Shown here: in pieces, positions 17,700 through 25,947 of the stretch
Layout: each line of letters begins with the position of its first letter
Position numbering within the stretch: the first letter of the stretch is position 1
NCBI RefSeq assembly: GCF_009725205.1
Contig: NZ_WNZY01000001.1
Coordinates: forward strand, 248,001 to 312,000
DNA from: Paenibacillus timonensis
GTDB taxonomy: Bacteria; Bacillota; Bacilli; Paenibacillales; Paenibacillaceae
Length of the DNA stretch: 64,000 nt
Direction: 5' to 3'
The notes under the pieces: generated by a model
Database searches by the model: none
Told to the model about the DNA's origin: nothing
The model's input: the letters and a program-made list of their open reading frames with translations, nothing else
Made by a program: the position numbers and the translations under genes

Positions 17700-18587
17700 G
17701 TGAAAAAATGGATGATATGCCTCATGGTCCTGGTGCTGCTGGGATTTGGGGTTACGAAATTTAAAGCGAGTATGGCCCGGACGCCGCAAGATACGACGTC
17801 GCCGTTACAGGTCGATAAATCCTATAACGTTCCGGAATCCTCCTCGGTGGTAGAGGGATTATCGATCGACGTCACCAAAGAGATGGTTTATCAAGGCGAT
17901 TTGCTGCTGGTGAACAAAGACCATCCCGTCCCGAAAGAGCTGAATCCCGAATCGGAGGCGGTTAGTCTGATTCGGAACGCCGAGCTGATCAACGGGTTCG
18001 GGGTGTTGGATAATAAAGTGTTGTTGTCGCCGCGGATGGCAGACCGGTTTGCAACGATGGTTCAGGCTGCCGGGGAGGAAGGGATCAATCATTTCCTGAT
18101 CAGCAGCGGGTACCGGGATGAGCAGAAGCAGGACGAGCTATACCGCCAAATGGGCTCAAAACTGGCTCTGCCCGCCGGATACAGCGAGCATAACCTCGGC
18201 CTGTCGCTGGACATCGGATCTTCTCAAGCAGAGATGAACCTTGCTCCCGAAGGCCAGTGGTTGAAGGAGAATGCGTGGAAGTATGGATTTATTTTGCGGT
18301 ATCCGGACGACAAAACGGCGATTACGGGCATTCAATTTGAACCTTGGCATTTCCGGTATGTCGGCCTGCCGCATAGCGCGATCATTCACGAAAATGGGCT
18401 CGTGCTGGAGCAATACATGGATTATTTGAGAGAGCAAAAGGCGGTGAGTCTAACCGTGCAAGGCCATAACTATCAGGTGTTCTATTATCCGGTTTCAAAG
18501 GATCAGACGATCCGGGTGCCAGCACAGGGGAAATACGAAATATCCGGCAACAACATGGATGGGATTATTGTAACCGTACGGGATTAG
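17700..18587 (+). CDS. vanY: VanY-like D,D-carboxypeptidase
   Basis: A protein of 295 residues with an N-terminal membrane anchor (about residues 4-22). The M15B zinc peptidase domain has SSGYRDEQKQDELY, YSEHNLGLSLDIG (zinc His and Asp) and EPWHFRYVG (catalytic and zinc His). The C-terminal tail KYEISGNNMDGIIVTV is the region I associate with VanY of glycopeptide-resistance clusters, so I regard it as a true VanY relative rather than a DacB/YodJ enzyme. VanY removes the terminal D-Ala of peptidoglycan precursors and lowers vancomycin binding. The start is GTG 17700 after AGGAGG. A VanZ-like gene follows in the same order as in Tn1546; vanH, vanA and vanX are absent from the window. Confidence 0.85.
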   Translation: MKKWMICLMVLVLLGFGVTKFKASMARTPQDTTSPLQVDKSYNVPESSSVVEGLSIDVTKEMVYQGDLLLVNKDHPVPKELNPESEAVSLIRNAELINGFGVLDNKVLLSPRMADRFATMVQAAGEEGINHFLISSGYRDEQKQDELYRQMGSKLALPAGYSEHNLGLSLDIGSSQAEMNLAPEGQWLKENAWKYGFILRYPDDKTAITGIQFEPWHFRYVGLPHSAIIHENGLVLEQYMDYLREQKAVSLTVQGHNYQVFYYPVSKDQTIRVPAQGKYEISGNNMDGIIVTVRD

Positions 18588-18627
18588 ACAGGCGGCAAAA
18601 AAGACATCATGAAAGCGAGGGGAAAGA

Positions 18628-19143
18628 ATGCAAACGGAAAGTTGGCTGAAATACGCAAGCGTTCGGGTGCTGTTTGCCTTATATCTAAGTCTCTTGGTGA
18701 AAATCATCCTGTTCAAGTTTCACGATATCGAACTGGGTTTCCTCTGGGAACAATTGCAGGTTAGCTTGCACTACCCGAGAATGGTCTTCCGGAGACTGCA
18801 GGAGGGCAATCTCGTTCCATTGAAGGAAATCACCCGAAGCCTGGAGGTCATGACGCCGCATGACTTGGTTAACGTCTTCGGCAATGTGATGATCTTCATC
18901 CCGTTTGGGATTCTGCTGGGGATCATGTTCCGGGAAAAAGGCATTAACGGCGTGGAGACGATCCTTTACGCATTCGTGGTCAGTCTGAGCCTGGAATGTG
19001 CCCAACTGTTGCTGGCGATCGGCCGGTTTGACGTGGACGATCTGCTCTTAAATACAGGAGGAGCATTGCTCGGTTATTTCATGTACATTGTGTTTTCCGC
19101 GGCGCGAGATTCGCATGCCGTGGTGCGGACAGGAGAAGGTTGA
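18628..19143 (+). CDS. vanZ: VanZ-family membrane protein
   Basis: A protein of 171 residues with about four membrane helices. The family features are a conserved NLVPLKEI in the first loop, NVFGNVMIFIPFGILLGIMF and the SLECAQLLLAIGRFDVDDLLLNTGGALLGYF block. VanZ gives low-level teicoplanin resistance in enterococci and VanZ-like proteins are common in Firmicutes; the mechanism is unknown. The gene starts 40 bases after vanY with an AGCGAGGGGA site and is probably co-transcribed. A hairpin follows. Together with vanY and the divergent two-component system it forms an envelope-defence module. Confidence 0.85.
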   Translation: MQTESWLKYASVRVLFALYLSLLVKIILFKFHDIELGFLWEQLQVSLHYPRMVFRRLQEGNLVPLKEITRSLEVMTPHDLVNVFGNVMIFIPFGILLGIMFREKGINGVETILYAFVVSLSLECAQLLLAIGRFDVDDLLLNTGGALLGYFMYIVFSAARDSHAVVRTGEG

Positions 19144-19166
19144 ATATTAGAGTGATAGCGTAGGGG

Positions 19167-19190
19167 GGCTGCCGGAATCGGCAGCCTTTA
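19167..19190 (+). terminator. Hairpin terminator after vanZ-like gene
   Basis: GGCTGCCG-GAAT-CGGCAGCC, a perfect 8-bp stem followed by TTTA. The T run is short. Confidence 0.55.
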
Positions 19191-19235
19191 GCTCGTTTAG
19201 GCGGAGAACATCCTCGCAAACTTTTTGTAAGCTAC

Positions 19236-19264
19236 TTGACAAAAGGAACCTAGACGGATATCAT
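19236..19264 (+). promoter_or_regulatory. Sigma-A promoter of the FMN reductase gene
   Basis: A perfect TTGACA (19236-19241), a 17-bp spacer and TATCAT (19259-19264). Confidence 0.75.
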
Positions 19265-19392
19265 TATCTCTAGTTCGAATAATCCGAATTTAAGACATTG
19301 GAGAAGTTCGGGAATGATACTTGGTGGTGTGACATATGAGTTTTTGGGGTAAATTATTAGGTAGAACATCTCAACCAATCGAGGAGGAAAAA

Positions 19393-19935
19393 ATGATGTC
19401 TAAGTTGAATATTGGAATTATCTTGGGAAGCACGCGCGAAGGTCGCGTAAGCCCGCAAGTAGGCGAATGGGTGAAGAAACATGCGGACGCTCGGGGCGAC
19501 GCAAACTATGAAATCATCGACATCGCTGATTTCAAACTGCCGCTGCTCGGGGAAGCAGACGCAAGCGAGCAAGCCGCTGCTTGGAATAACAAGCTGAACG
19601 GCCTGGACGGCTTCGTCTTCATCGTACAAGAATACAACCACAGCATTACCGGCGCTTTGAAGAACGCGCTTGACTATGCGCGTGAAGCTTGGAACAACAA
19701 AGCAGCCGGGATCGTCAGCTACGGTTCCGTGGGCGGCGCTCGTGCCGCTGAGCATCTGCGCGGGATCCTGGGTGAGTTGATGGTTGCCGACGTGCGTGTG
19801 CACGTAGCGCTGTCCCTGTTCACCGACTTCGAAAACTATAGTGTCTTCAAGCCGGCTGATCTGCATCAAACGAACTTGAACGACATGCTGGACCAAGTGT
19901 TGGCTTGGAGCGGCGCTCTAAAAACGCTGCGTTAA
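19393..19935 (+). CDS. NADPH-dependent FMN reductase (chromate/azoreductase-like)
   Basis: A flavodoxin-like protein of about 180 residues. GIILGSTREGRVSPQVGEWV near the N-terminus binds the FMN phosphate and EYNHSITGALKNALDYA is the family motif of YieF/ChrR/AzoR-type reductases. GIVSYGSVGGARAAEHLR completes the fold. It transfers electrons from NAD(P)H to quinones, azo dyes or metals; the natural substrate is not evident. GAGGAGG at 19381-19387 points to ATG 19393 or 19396. An earlier in-frame ATG at 19336 would add 19 residues and has only a weak GGTGG before it. It has its own strong promoter and a terminator. Confidence 0.88.
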   Translation: MMSKLNIGIILGSTREGRVSPQVGEWVKKHADARGDANYEIIDIADFKLPLLGEADASEQAAAWNNKLNGLDGFVFIVQEYNHSITGALKNALDYAREAWNNKAAGIVSYGSVGGARAAEHLRGILGELMVADVRVHVALSLFTDFENYSVFKPADLHQTNLNDMLDQVLAWSGALKTLR

Positions 19936-19958
19936 GATCCGTCCCGATCTTCTATATC

Positions 19959-19995
19959 ACCCCTGTGCCTCTATTTAATGGCGCAGGGGTTTTTG
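19959..19995 (+). terminator. Rho-independent terminator after FMN reductase
   Basis: ACCCCTGTGC pairs with GCGCAGGGGT across a 12-base loop, followed by TTTTT. Confidence 0.85.
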
Positions 19996-20087
19996 CATGA
20001 AGGCCGGAGGGGTGCCATTGATGTGAGGTTTGTCATATCGACGAGGCTGCCGCTTTTGCTAATTGTAGCTTAGGAGGTGGATGACGC

Positions 20088-20264
20088 ATGAAAGTCAATT
20101 ATCCCTTGAAGGGGAATGCAGATCTCAAGGAAATCAAGGAATCCCTTAAACCGTTTGGCGGACGCTGTGCCAAAATCGTAGAAGGTACGTTGGAATATCA
20201 AGTCAAGGATGAGAACGAAAAAGCCGCGTATGAAGCAATGAAAGAAAAGGGTTATATCAGCTAA
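20088..20264 (+). CDS. Small soluble protein of 58 residues, unknown
   Basis: The frame begins MKVNYPLKGNADLKEIKE and ends EAMKEKGYIS. An optimal TAGGAGGTGG (20071-20080) lies seven bases before the ATG and a strong terminator follows, so this is very likely a real gene despite its size. The protein is charged, with no membrane segment, one Cys in FGGRCAKIVEG, and a beta-beta-alpha-like pattern. I do not recognise the family and assign no function. Confidence 0.7.
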   Translation: MKVNYPLKGNADLKEIKESLKPFGGRCAKIVEGTLEYQVKDENEKAAYEAMKEKGYIS

Positions 20265-20281
20265 CCCAGTGATAGAAACAA

Positions 20282-20329
20282 GAAGGCGTCCCCGCCACGA
20301 AGTTATGGCATGGGGGACGCCTTCTTTTA
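20282..20329. terminator. Bidirectional terminator
   Basis: GAAGGCGTCCCC pairs with GGGGACGCCTTC across an inner region that can pair GCCA with TGGC. TTTTAT follows on the plus strand. It serves the 58-residue gene and the convergent kinase gene whose stop is at 20330. Confidence 0.85.
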
Positions 20330-21643
20330 TTAGAAGAGGTGCACGTATAACGTGGTGGACTGGCCTAAGGTGCTTTTGGCATAAATCCGGCCTTTATGCT
20401 GTTCAACAATCGACTTGGCGATCGCCAGCCCCAGTCCATAACCGCCTTGTTTGCGCGCCCGCGAGGCGTCCGTCCGGTAGAAGCGGTCGAAGATCCGCGG
20501 CAGATGCTCGGGCGGGATACCCTCCCCAGTGTTGGTGACTGCCAGGATCATGTCATTATGCGGCTTCTTAAGCGACAGGGTGATCTCCCCGTTAGGATTG
20601 GCATATTTGACTGCGTTATCTAGCAGAATCATGACGACCTGCTTGATTTGTTCCGGGTTACCGTAGGCGGTGAGTTCAGGTTCGATGTTGTAGTTCAGGA
20701 CCAATTCTTTCTCGAAAATAACCGCCTCCATCGTCAGCAGCACGCTTTCCACTGCCTCGCTCAGATCAAATCGGGAGAACAGGACGGTCGCTTTGGCATC
20801 GTCCATTTCGGTCAAATACAGCAAGTCGCGGGTCAACTTGGACATTCGCTCGGTTTCCGACTTGATATAGTGCAGCCACTTGGCCTGCCGGGAGATCGTC
20901 TCCTCTGGATTGGTCAGCAGCACGTCCGCGTTGGTGTTGATGATGGCCAGCGGTGTCTTTAATTCGTGCGAAGCGTCGGCGATAAATTGCTTTTGTTTAT
21001 CAAAGGCTTCCTTGACCGGCGCGATCGCCCGATTGGCAAAATATCGGCTGGCAAAATACAAGGCGATCAGCATCCCCACCCCCACGGCGGAGAAGGTATA
21101 GATCAGATTGGTCAGGATCTCCTTCCGGGCCGTCACGTCCAGGAAGACCAGCATATACCCGTTGCCGATGGGCCGCATGTTAAAGATCCAGCGGCTGCCG
21201 TCCAAGCTGAATTGCCCGGATTCGCGTTGCTCGGCCGCCGCTTCCTTCAGCGCCTGTTGGTAGAACGCCTCATCCATCTCGAACTTGGACATATAGGAGA
21301 CGAGCCCAAAATCGGGGTCTGCCAGCAGCATAAACGAAACGGAGCGATCCATCGGGGCTTCTCCGGATCGATTCAGCGGCCCGCTGCCGCGAGGTGAACT
21401 ATCATCCATGTCCCCGCTCATGCCGCCCCCCATGCCTCGATCATTGAGACCTGCGCCCATCCGCATCTCGTTATGGCCGGGTGATTTTTCATAAGATTCC
21501 ATGACTTGGCGCAAATCCATGTCGATATCGGTCTGTACGTTGCGGTAAGTGATGATATAAATGGCTGCGAATGCCACCAGCATCATAATGGAAATCGTCA
21601 GCAGGTTGACGATCAGAAACCGGTTCCTGAGTTTCGTGAACAT
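20330..21643 (-). CDS. Sensor histidine kinase with a Met/Gly-rich extracytoplasmic region
   Basis: A protein of 437 residues with membrane helices near residues 9-30 and 185-205. Between them is an extracytoplasmic sensor containing a low-complexity stretch rich in Met, Gly, Asp and Asn (HNEMRMGAGLNDRGMGGGM and onward). The kinase core has ADASHELKTPLAIINTNADV, the N-box DNAVKYAN, and GEGIPPEHLPRIFDRFYR and GGYGLGLAIAKSIV. Met-rich extracytoplasmic loops can bind Cu(I) or Ag(I), so metal sensing is possible but not shown. The start overlaps the regulator stop by one base, so the two genes are coupled. No target gene is adjacent. Confidence 0.9.
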   Translation of the reverse strand: MFTKLRNRFLIVNLLTISIMMLVAFAAIYIITYRNVQTDIDMDLRQVMESYEKSPGHNEMRMGAGLNDRGMGGGMSGDMDDSSPRGSGPLNRSGEAPMDRSVSFMLLADPDFGLVSYMSKFEMDEAFYQQALKEAAAEQRESGQFSLDGSRWIFNMRPIGNGYMLVFLDVTARKEILTNLIYTFSAVGVGMLIALYFASRYFANRAIAPVKEAFDKQKQFIADASHELKTPLAIINTNADVLLTNPEETISRQAKWLHYIKSETERMSKLTRDLLYLTEMDDAKATVLFSRFDLSEAVESVLLTMEAVIFEKELVLNYNIEPELTAYGNPEQIKQVVMILLDNAVKYANPNGEITLSLKKPHNDMILAVTNTGEGIPPEHLPRIFDRFYRTDASRARKQGGYGLGLAIAKSIVEQHKGRIYAKSTLGQSTTLYVHLF

Positions 21644-22320
21644 TAGGGGGTCACCTCTAGAACGTACCCGACGCCCCGGATCGTGCCGATCCGGACGGCG
21701 GAATGGAGGAACGTAAATTTTTTACGCAAAAAAGAAATATACACTTCGACGTTGTTATGCTCCACCTCGGAATCAAATCCCCATAGCTTTTCGATGATCT
21801 GTTCCTTGGAGGTTACGGCCTGCTTGCGGTTGATTAGCAGCTCCAGCAGTTCGCATTCCTTCAGGTTTAGCTTGATTTCCTTCCCTTGGGAGGAGAGCTT
21901 TAGGTTCGTTGTATTGAGTTCGATGTCGCCGAATTTCAGGGCATCCTCCGGGATGACCTCGCCTTTCCGCCGGAGCGCGGCCCGGATGCGGGCCATCAGC
22001 TCTTCCGTTGAAAACGGCTTGGCGATGTAATCGTCGGCCCCATAATCGAGTCCGGACACCTTATCTTCAATCTCCCCTTTAGCGGTCAGCAGGATTACGG
22101 GGGTGGAGATGCCCTCAGCGCGGAGCGTCTTCAGCACAGTGAATCCGTCCATCTTCGGCATCATCACGTCCAGCAGCAACAAATCATAGATGCCGCTCTG
22201 TGCGTTATCCAACCCCGCCTCGCCGTCGTGAACCACATCCACGGAATAGTGGTGTTTTTTTAAGATCTGAGATAGGGCTTCGGCCAAATGAACCTCATCT
22301 TCAGCAATTAATATTCTCAT
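21643..22320 (-). CDS. OmpR-family response regulator
   Basis: A protein of 225 residues. The receiver has AEDEVHL, the phospho-acceptor Asp in YDLLLLDVMMPKMDGFTV and the Lys in ADDYIAKPFS. The DNA-binding winged helix runs from LNLKECELLELLINRKQAVTSKEQ to IGTIRGVGYVLE. The insert EHNNVEVYISFLRKKF is typical of the CusR/QseB-like branch. It pairs with the kinase encoded next in the same transcript. The start ATG 22320 follows AGGAAGG. Confidence 0.93.
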   Translation of the reverse strand: MRILIAEDEVHLAEALSQILKKHHYSVDVVHDGEAGLDNAQSGIYDLLLLDVMMPKMDGFTVLKTLRAEGISTPVILLTAKGEIEDKVSGLDYGADDYIAKPFSTEELMARIRAALRRKGEVIPEDALKFGDIELNTTNLKLSSQGKEIKLNLKECELLELLINRKQAVTSKEQIIEKLWGFDSEVEHNNVEVYISFLRKKFTFLHSAVRIGTIRGVGYVLEVTP

Positions 22321-22412
22321 CTGGGATGCCTTCCTCTACAGGTTATTCACAAATCTAGGGCTACTCTAATGTAGCCATTATATCAGGATAACCTTTAATC
22401 AACCTTAAGCGG

Positions 22413-22434
22413 GAGCTCGAAGTGGCGGGTAAGC
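22413..22434 (+). repeat. Flanking direct repeat, left copy
   Basis: The core GCTCGAAGTGGC-GGGTAAGC recurs, with a few changes, at 22786-22807 (GCTCGAAGTGGC-AGGAAAGC). The two copies flank repeat element A. Confidence 0.6.
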
Positions 22435-22477
22435 CAAATTAGTGATCAGGTAACTGGATCTAAACAGACCACGCCGG

Positions 22478-22714
22478 CGCTAACGCTGATCAGGAACGCT
22501 ATTGACGCTAATGTGGAGAATTCCCGCTAACGCTGATCAGGAACGCTATTGGGGCAAATTCGGCGTTCTAGAAATTCTAACGACGCTGAGCCACGCTATT
22601 TCGAGGAAAACCTCCGATTTGAGCCCCGAAAACGGCAAATAAGCTCTGTGATCCGCGTTAGAATTGGAAAACGGTGATTTTGGCTGATATAAGATGTATG
22701 GCAAGCGTTAGAGG
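22478..22714 (+). repeat. Four-unit inverted repeat element, type I copy A
   Basis: Two forward and two reverse copies of a roughly 28-base unit (consensus about TTCTAACGNNGATCA, ending GCTTATTT). Forward units are at 22525-22551 and 22575-22602, reverse units at 22635-22664 and 22686-22714. Units in each pair are 50-51 bases apart. The first forward unit is also present as an exact 27-base duplicate at 22478-22504. The reverse-complement copy at 33801-33994 is very similar and contains a stretch of over 30 identical bases. There is no coding frame. Confidence 0.85.
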
Positions 22715-22785
22715 CAAAGTAGGTTGAAGTTGCTGTTGCTGTACCTCAGGCGAAAGAAGGTTAGCTGGTGCAGGCATGTCCTAAG

Positions 22786-22807
22786 GGGCTCGAAGTGGCA
22801 GGAAAGC
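22786..22807 (+). repeat. Flanking direct repeat, right copy
   Basis: Partner of 22413-22434; most positions are identical. It bounds element A on the right. Confidence 0.6.
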
Positions 22808-22901
22808 AAGTAACTAAATGTGTTGTGATCGATCGTGGAGGAGCTTGGGGCGCAAATAGTATGGATTCTGCGAATCTCTGGAGAGAACTAGTTGCAGTCA
22901 C

Positions 22902-23094
22902 GTGTAACGGACCGAAATGACCTTATTTGTCCATTTTCTGGTTATTTCCCGCTGTAACGGACTCCATAGGCCTTAAATAGTCGGTTCGACGTCAATTCAG
23001 CTACTTTAGTACGAAATAAGGTCACCTGGGTCCGATAGATTCGAGCAAGTGTCTATACCCAACATTTAGCGTCTCTGAGGTCCGTTAGCGCGGG
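22902..23094 (+). repeat. Four-unit inverted repeat element, type II (copy D)
   Basis: It has the same layout as the type I elements but a different unit, roughly TGTAACGGAC, ending GCCTTATTT. Forward units are near 22902-22929 and 22952-22980, reverse units near 23011-23040 and 23063-23092. The pitch is 50-52 bases. The rest of the gap 22321-23259 between the response regulator and MATE genes holds no frame I would call. Confidence 0.75.
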
Positions 23095-23259
23095 AGTAGC
23101 CTTTGCGGAGTGAGATTATTCGAGATTATTACTTGGCACTTGGAGGTTACGTGAGCAGCGGAGGGCCCGGTTGGATGCAAGATTCGACGCCGGATAATCG
23201 CCCCCGAATACGCTTCGTGATCCCGAAGTTGATTGTTTGGACTACGACTTACCGTTGAG

Positions 23260-24648
23260 TTAGATCAGCTTATGCGCGTACCATTTCTTCCCGCGGAACC
23301 GCCAGAGGAAGAGGGCCCCGCGCACGCCCCATTCGCTGCACATCGCCAGCCAGACACCCAAGATGCCAAGGCCAAGCACGATGCCGAGAATGTAGCCGAG
23401 AATGACCCGGAACAGCCACATCGTCAACATCGAGGTGATTGAAGTGAAACGTGAGTCGCCCGCTGCCCGCAGTGCGGATGGCAAGATGAAGCTGATCGGC
23501 CAGAGAGGGATCTGGGCAATGGAGCTCACCAGGAGCACGAGGAAGATGTCGCCGACAATTTCGGTTGGCGGAGCGAAAATGCTTACGAGCGGTCGGAACA
23601 ATGGCAGTAGAATCAAGCTGATAATAGCCAGCGACCCCGAGCCGAGCCAGAGGAAGGACTTGATGAACTTCCGCGCGTCGCCTACGCTTCCGCTGCCAAT
23701 GCATTGGCCAACCACGGTTACGATCGTAAGCGACAGGGCGCTGGCGGGAATTTGGAACACCCCAGCAAGTGAACCGCCGATGGCATTTGTCGCAATGGCG
23801 TAGGTGCCTAGACTAACGATAAATACCTGAGTTAGCAGTTTACCGCCATTAAAGAACAGTTGCTCGGCCGCGAACGGAATCCCGATGAACATGATTTTGC
23901 GCAGCATTTCGAGCGGGAAGTGGAAGAGGTCGCGTAGTTGCAGGTGCAAGGAGGCTTCCATTTTGAACAGATAATACAGCGCGCAGATCGCGCCTGCGAA
24001 CCGGGCGATATTGATCGCCAGCGTCATACCGAAGACGCCCATATCCAGAAGGGTAATCAGCAGGATGTTCAGCAGCACGTAGAGCAGGTTCATGATCAAC
24101 GACAGGGTTAAAGAAGCCCGAGTTTTGCCGATGCCCCTCAAGGCGGAGCAGACGGCCTGGACCACAGCTAATCCCGTGTAGGAGATACTGCTGCCGATCA
24201 AATAGACGCGGGCATTGTCCAATACATCCGCGGACGCGGCGCCGAACAGCAGCTTCAGAATCGGATTATGAAATCCGATCAGGAGCAGGGCGATCCCGAC
24301 GGCAAGCAGGGACACCGAAGTGACCGTTGCCGCTGAAGCGCGGGAGACATTACGGTCGTTGCGGCTGCCTTTGTATTGAGCGACCACCACCGTACCCCCG
24401 GTCGCGACGGCGACAAACACGCTGATCAAGAAGATATTCAGCGAGTCGACGATGTTGACCGCGCTGACGGCGGCGACGCCGGACGAGCTGATCATGGCGG
24501 TATTGACTAAGTTGAGGCCGATGATAAATGCCTGATCGATCAGAATCGGCAGAAACAGAGCGAAGATCTGCCGGTAGTCCATGGACTCGCCGGACAGATG
24601 CTTTTCCAGGAAGGCGTTATTTTGTAGACGCGCGAAAATGGGCTTCAA
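23260..24648 (-). CDS. MATE-family multidrug exporter
   Basis: A protein of 462 residues with about twelve membrane helices in two homologous halves. The N-terminal MDYRQIFALFLPILIDQAFIIGLNLVNTAMI and GTVVVAQYKGSRN segments are typical of MATE proteins, as are the repeat-half motifs VVGQCIGSG and LRAAGDSRFT. These exporters expel drugs or metabolites in exchange for Na+ or H+. I keep the TTG start at 24648, since the N-terminal KPIFARLQNNAFLEKHLSGES extension is common in the family; ATG 24579 is an alternative. It is divergent from the SDR gene. The substrate is unknown. Confidence 0.88.
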   Translation of the reverse strand: MKPIFARLQNNAFLEKHLSGESMDYRQIFALFLPILIDQAFIIGLNLVNTAMISSSGVAAVSAVNIVDSLNIFLISVFVAVATGGTVVVAQYKGSRNDRNVSRASAATVTSVSLLAVGIALLLIGFHNPILKLLFGAASADVLDNARVYLIGSSISYTGLAVVQAVCSALRGIGKTRASLTLSLIMNLLYVLLNILLITLLDMGVFGMTLAINIARFAGAICALYYLFKMEASLHLQLRDLFHFPLEMLRKIMFIGIPFAAEQLFFNGGKLLTQVFIVSLGTYAIATNAIGGSLAGVFQIPASALSLTIVTVVGQCIGSGSVGDARKFIKSFLWLGSGSLAIISLILLPLFRPLVSIFAPPTEIVGDIFLVLLVSSIAQIPLWPISFILPSALRAAGDSRFTSITSMLTMWLFRVILGYILGIVLGLGILGVWLAMCSEWGVRGALFLWRFRGKKWYAHKLI

Positions 24649-24908
24649 TAGACATCACTTTCTTTTCTATATAGTTAGAAAACAGTTTACCCCTATTATC
24701 GGACATTTCGTCACAAGGCTAAAGCAACAAAGCAACCCCGGCTTTCTTGACCGGGTAGGGTTGAAGATACCATTATCGGAAGAACGATGTCAATGCGATT
24801 ACGCATCTTCTGACGGGGCGGCAGCTGCAGGGCATGCGATTTGGAAAATGCGGTGGCAGGTGTTACCATGGAGGGGATTGGGCGAATTTGATTTGGGAGG
24901 GGATTGTT

Positions 24909-25928
24909 TTGAAAGCGCTATGTATTGGAGGCACCGGGACGATCAGTTCCGCGATTACGAGACAGTTGGCGGAGGACAGCTCCTGGGAGTTGTACCTGTT
25001 GAATCGGGGGAACCGCAGTAAAGAGTTGCCGCCCGGCGTACATGTCATTGAGGCCGATATCCATCAGGAAGCTGAGGTGGCTGCAAAGCTCGAGGGTCAT
25101 ACTTTCGATGTGGTGGCGGACTTCATCGCCTTTGAACCGGCACAGTTGGAGCGGGATTTTCGATTATTCGCTGGGAAAACAAAGCAGTTTATGTTTATCA
25201 GCTCGGCTTCGGCGTATCAAACCCCTTTGTCGGATTACAGAATCACCGAAGGGACACCGCTGTCCAATCCTTATTGGGCCTACTCCCGCAACAAAATCGC
25301 TTGCGAGGAATATTTGATGCAGCAGTATCGCGAGCAGAGATTCCCGATCACCATCGTGCGGCCGAGCCATACCTATGATGAGCGTTCGATCCCGCTGGGT
25401 GTTCACGGCAACAAGGGTTCTTGGCAAGTGGCCCAGCGCATGCTGGAGAACAAACCGGTCTTGATTCATGGCGACGGTTCGTCGTTATGGACGTTAACGC
25501 ATAACAGCGATTTTGCCAAAGGCTTTATCGGGTTGATGGGCAACCTTCATGCCATCGGCGAATCGGTCCATATCACGTCGGACGAAAGCGTAACTTGGAA
25601 CCAAATTCATGAAATCATTGCGGATGCCCTGGGCGTGAAGCTGCGTACGGTGCATGTCGCTTCTGACTTTCTTGCGGACAACGGGCCTTACGATTTCCGC
25701 GGCGGGCTGCTGGGCGATAAGGCGAATACGGTCGTCTTCGACAATGCCAAGCTGAAGCGGCTGGTACCTGGCTTTACGGCGACGGTTCGTGTGGATCAAG
25801 GCATCCGACGGACGGTGGAGCATATCCTGGCGCATCCTGAGCTTCAGGTGGCGGATCCGGAATTCGATGCTTGGAGCGATCGGGTTGTCGGAGCGATGGA
25901 AGCGGCCGCGAAGTTGATGGCGGAATAG
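24909..25928 (+). CDS. NAD-dependent epimerase/dehydratase-like SDR protein
   Basis: A protein of 339 residues with the extended SDR fold. ALCIGGTGTISSAITRQL at the N-terminus is the dinucleotide-binding glycine motif; GTISSAI departs from the usual GFIG. FISSASAYQTP and the following PYWAYSRNKIACEEYL give the Ser, Tyr and Lys of the catalytic set (YxxxK appears as YSRNK). Relatives act on nucleotide sugars or are regulatory. The start is TTG 24909, six bases after GGGAGGGG; upstream in-frame codons lack a ribosome site. The glycerate kinase gene begins 19 bases downstream, so they probably form an operon, though no shared pathway is obvious. Confidence 0.8.
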   Translation: MKALCIGGTGTISSAITRQLAEDSSWELYLLNRGNRSKELPPGVHVIEADIHQEAEVAAKLEGHTFDVVADFIAFEPAQLERDFRLFAGKTKQFMFISSASAYQTPLSDYRITEGTPLSNPYWAYSRNKIACEEYLMQQYREQRFPITIVRPSHTYDERSIPLGVHGNKGSWQVAQRMLENKPVLIHGDGSSLWTLTHNSDFAKGFIGLMGNLHAIGESVHITSDESVTWNQIHEIIADALGVKLRTVHVASDFLADNGPYDFRGGLLGDKANTVVFDNAKLKRLVPGFTATVRVDQGIRRTVEHILAHPELQVADPEFDAWSDRVVGAMEAAAKLMAE

Positions 25929-25947
25929 GCGGGAGGCCCCGATAAGC

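Noticed and set aside
19336..19392. A separate leader peptide before the FMN reductase.
   Set aside because: The frame is continuous with the reductase and has only a weak ribosome site; it is more likely an untranslated leader or an optional extension.
22478..23094. The repeat region as an insertion sequence or transposon remnant.
   Set aside because: No transposase fragment is readable in any frame and there are no terminal repeats of the IS kind; the internal four-unit layout explains the similarity.
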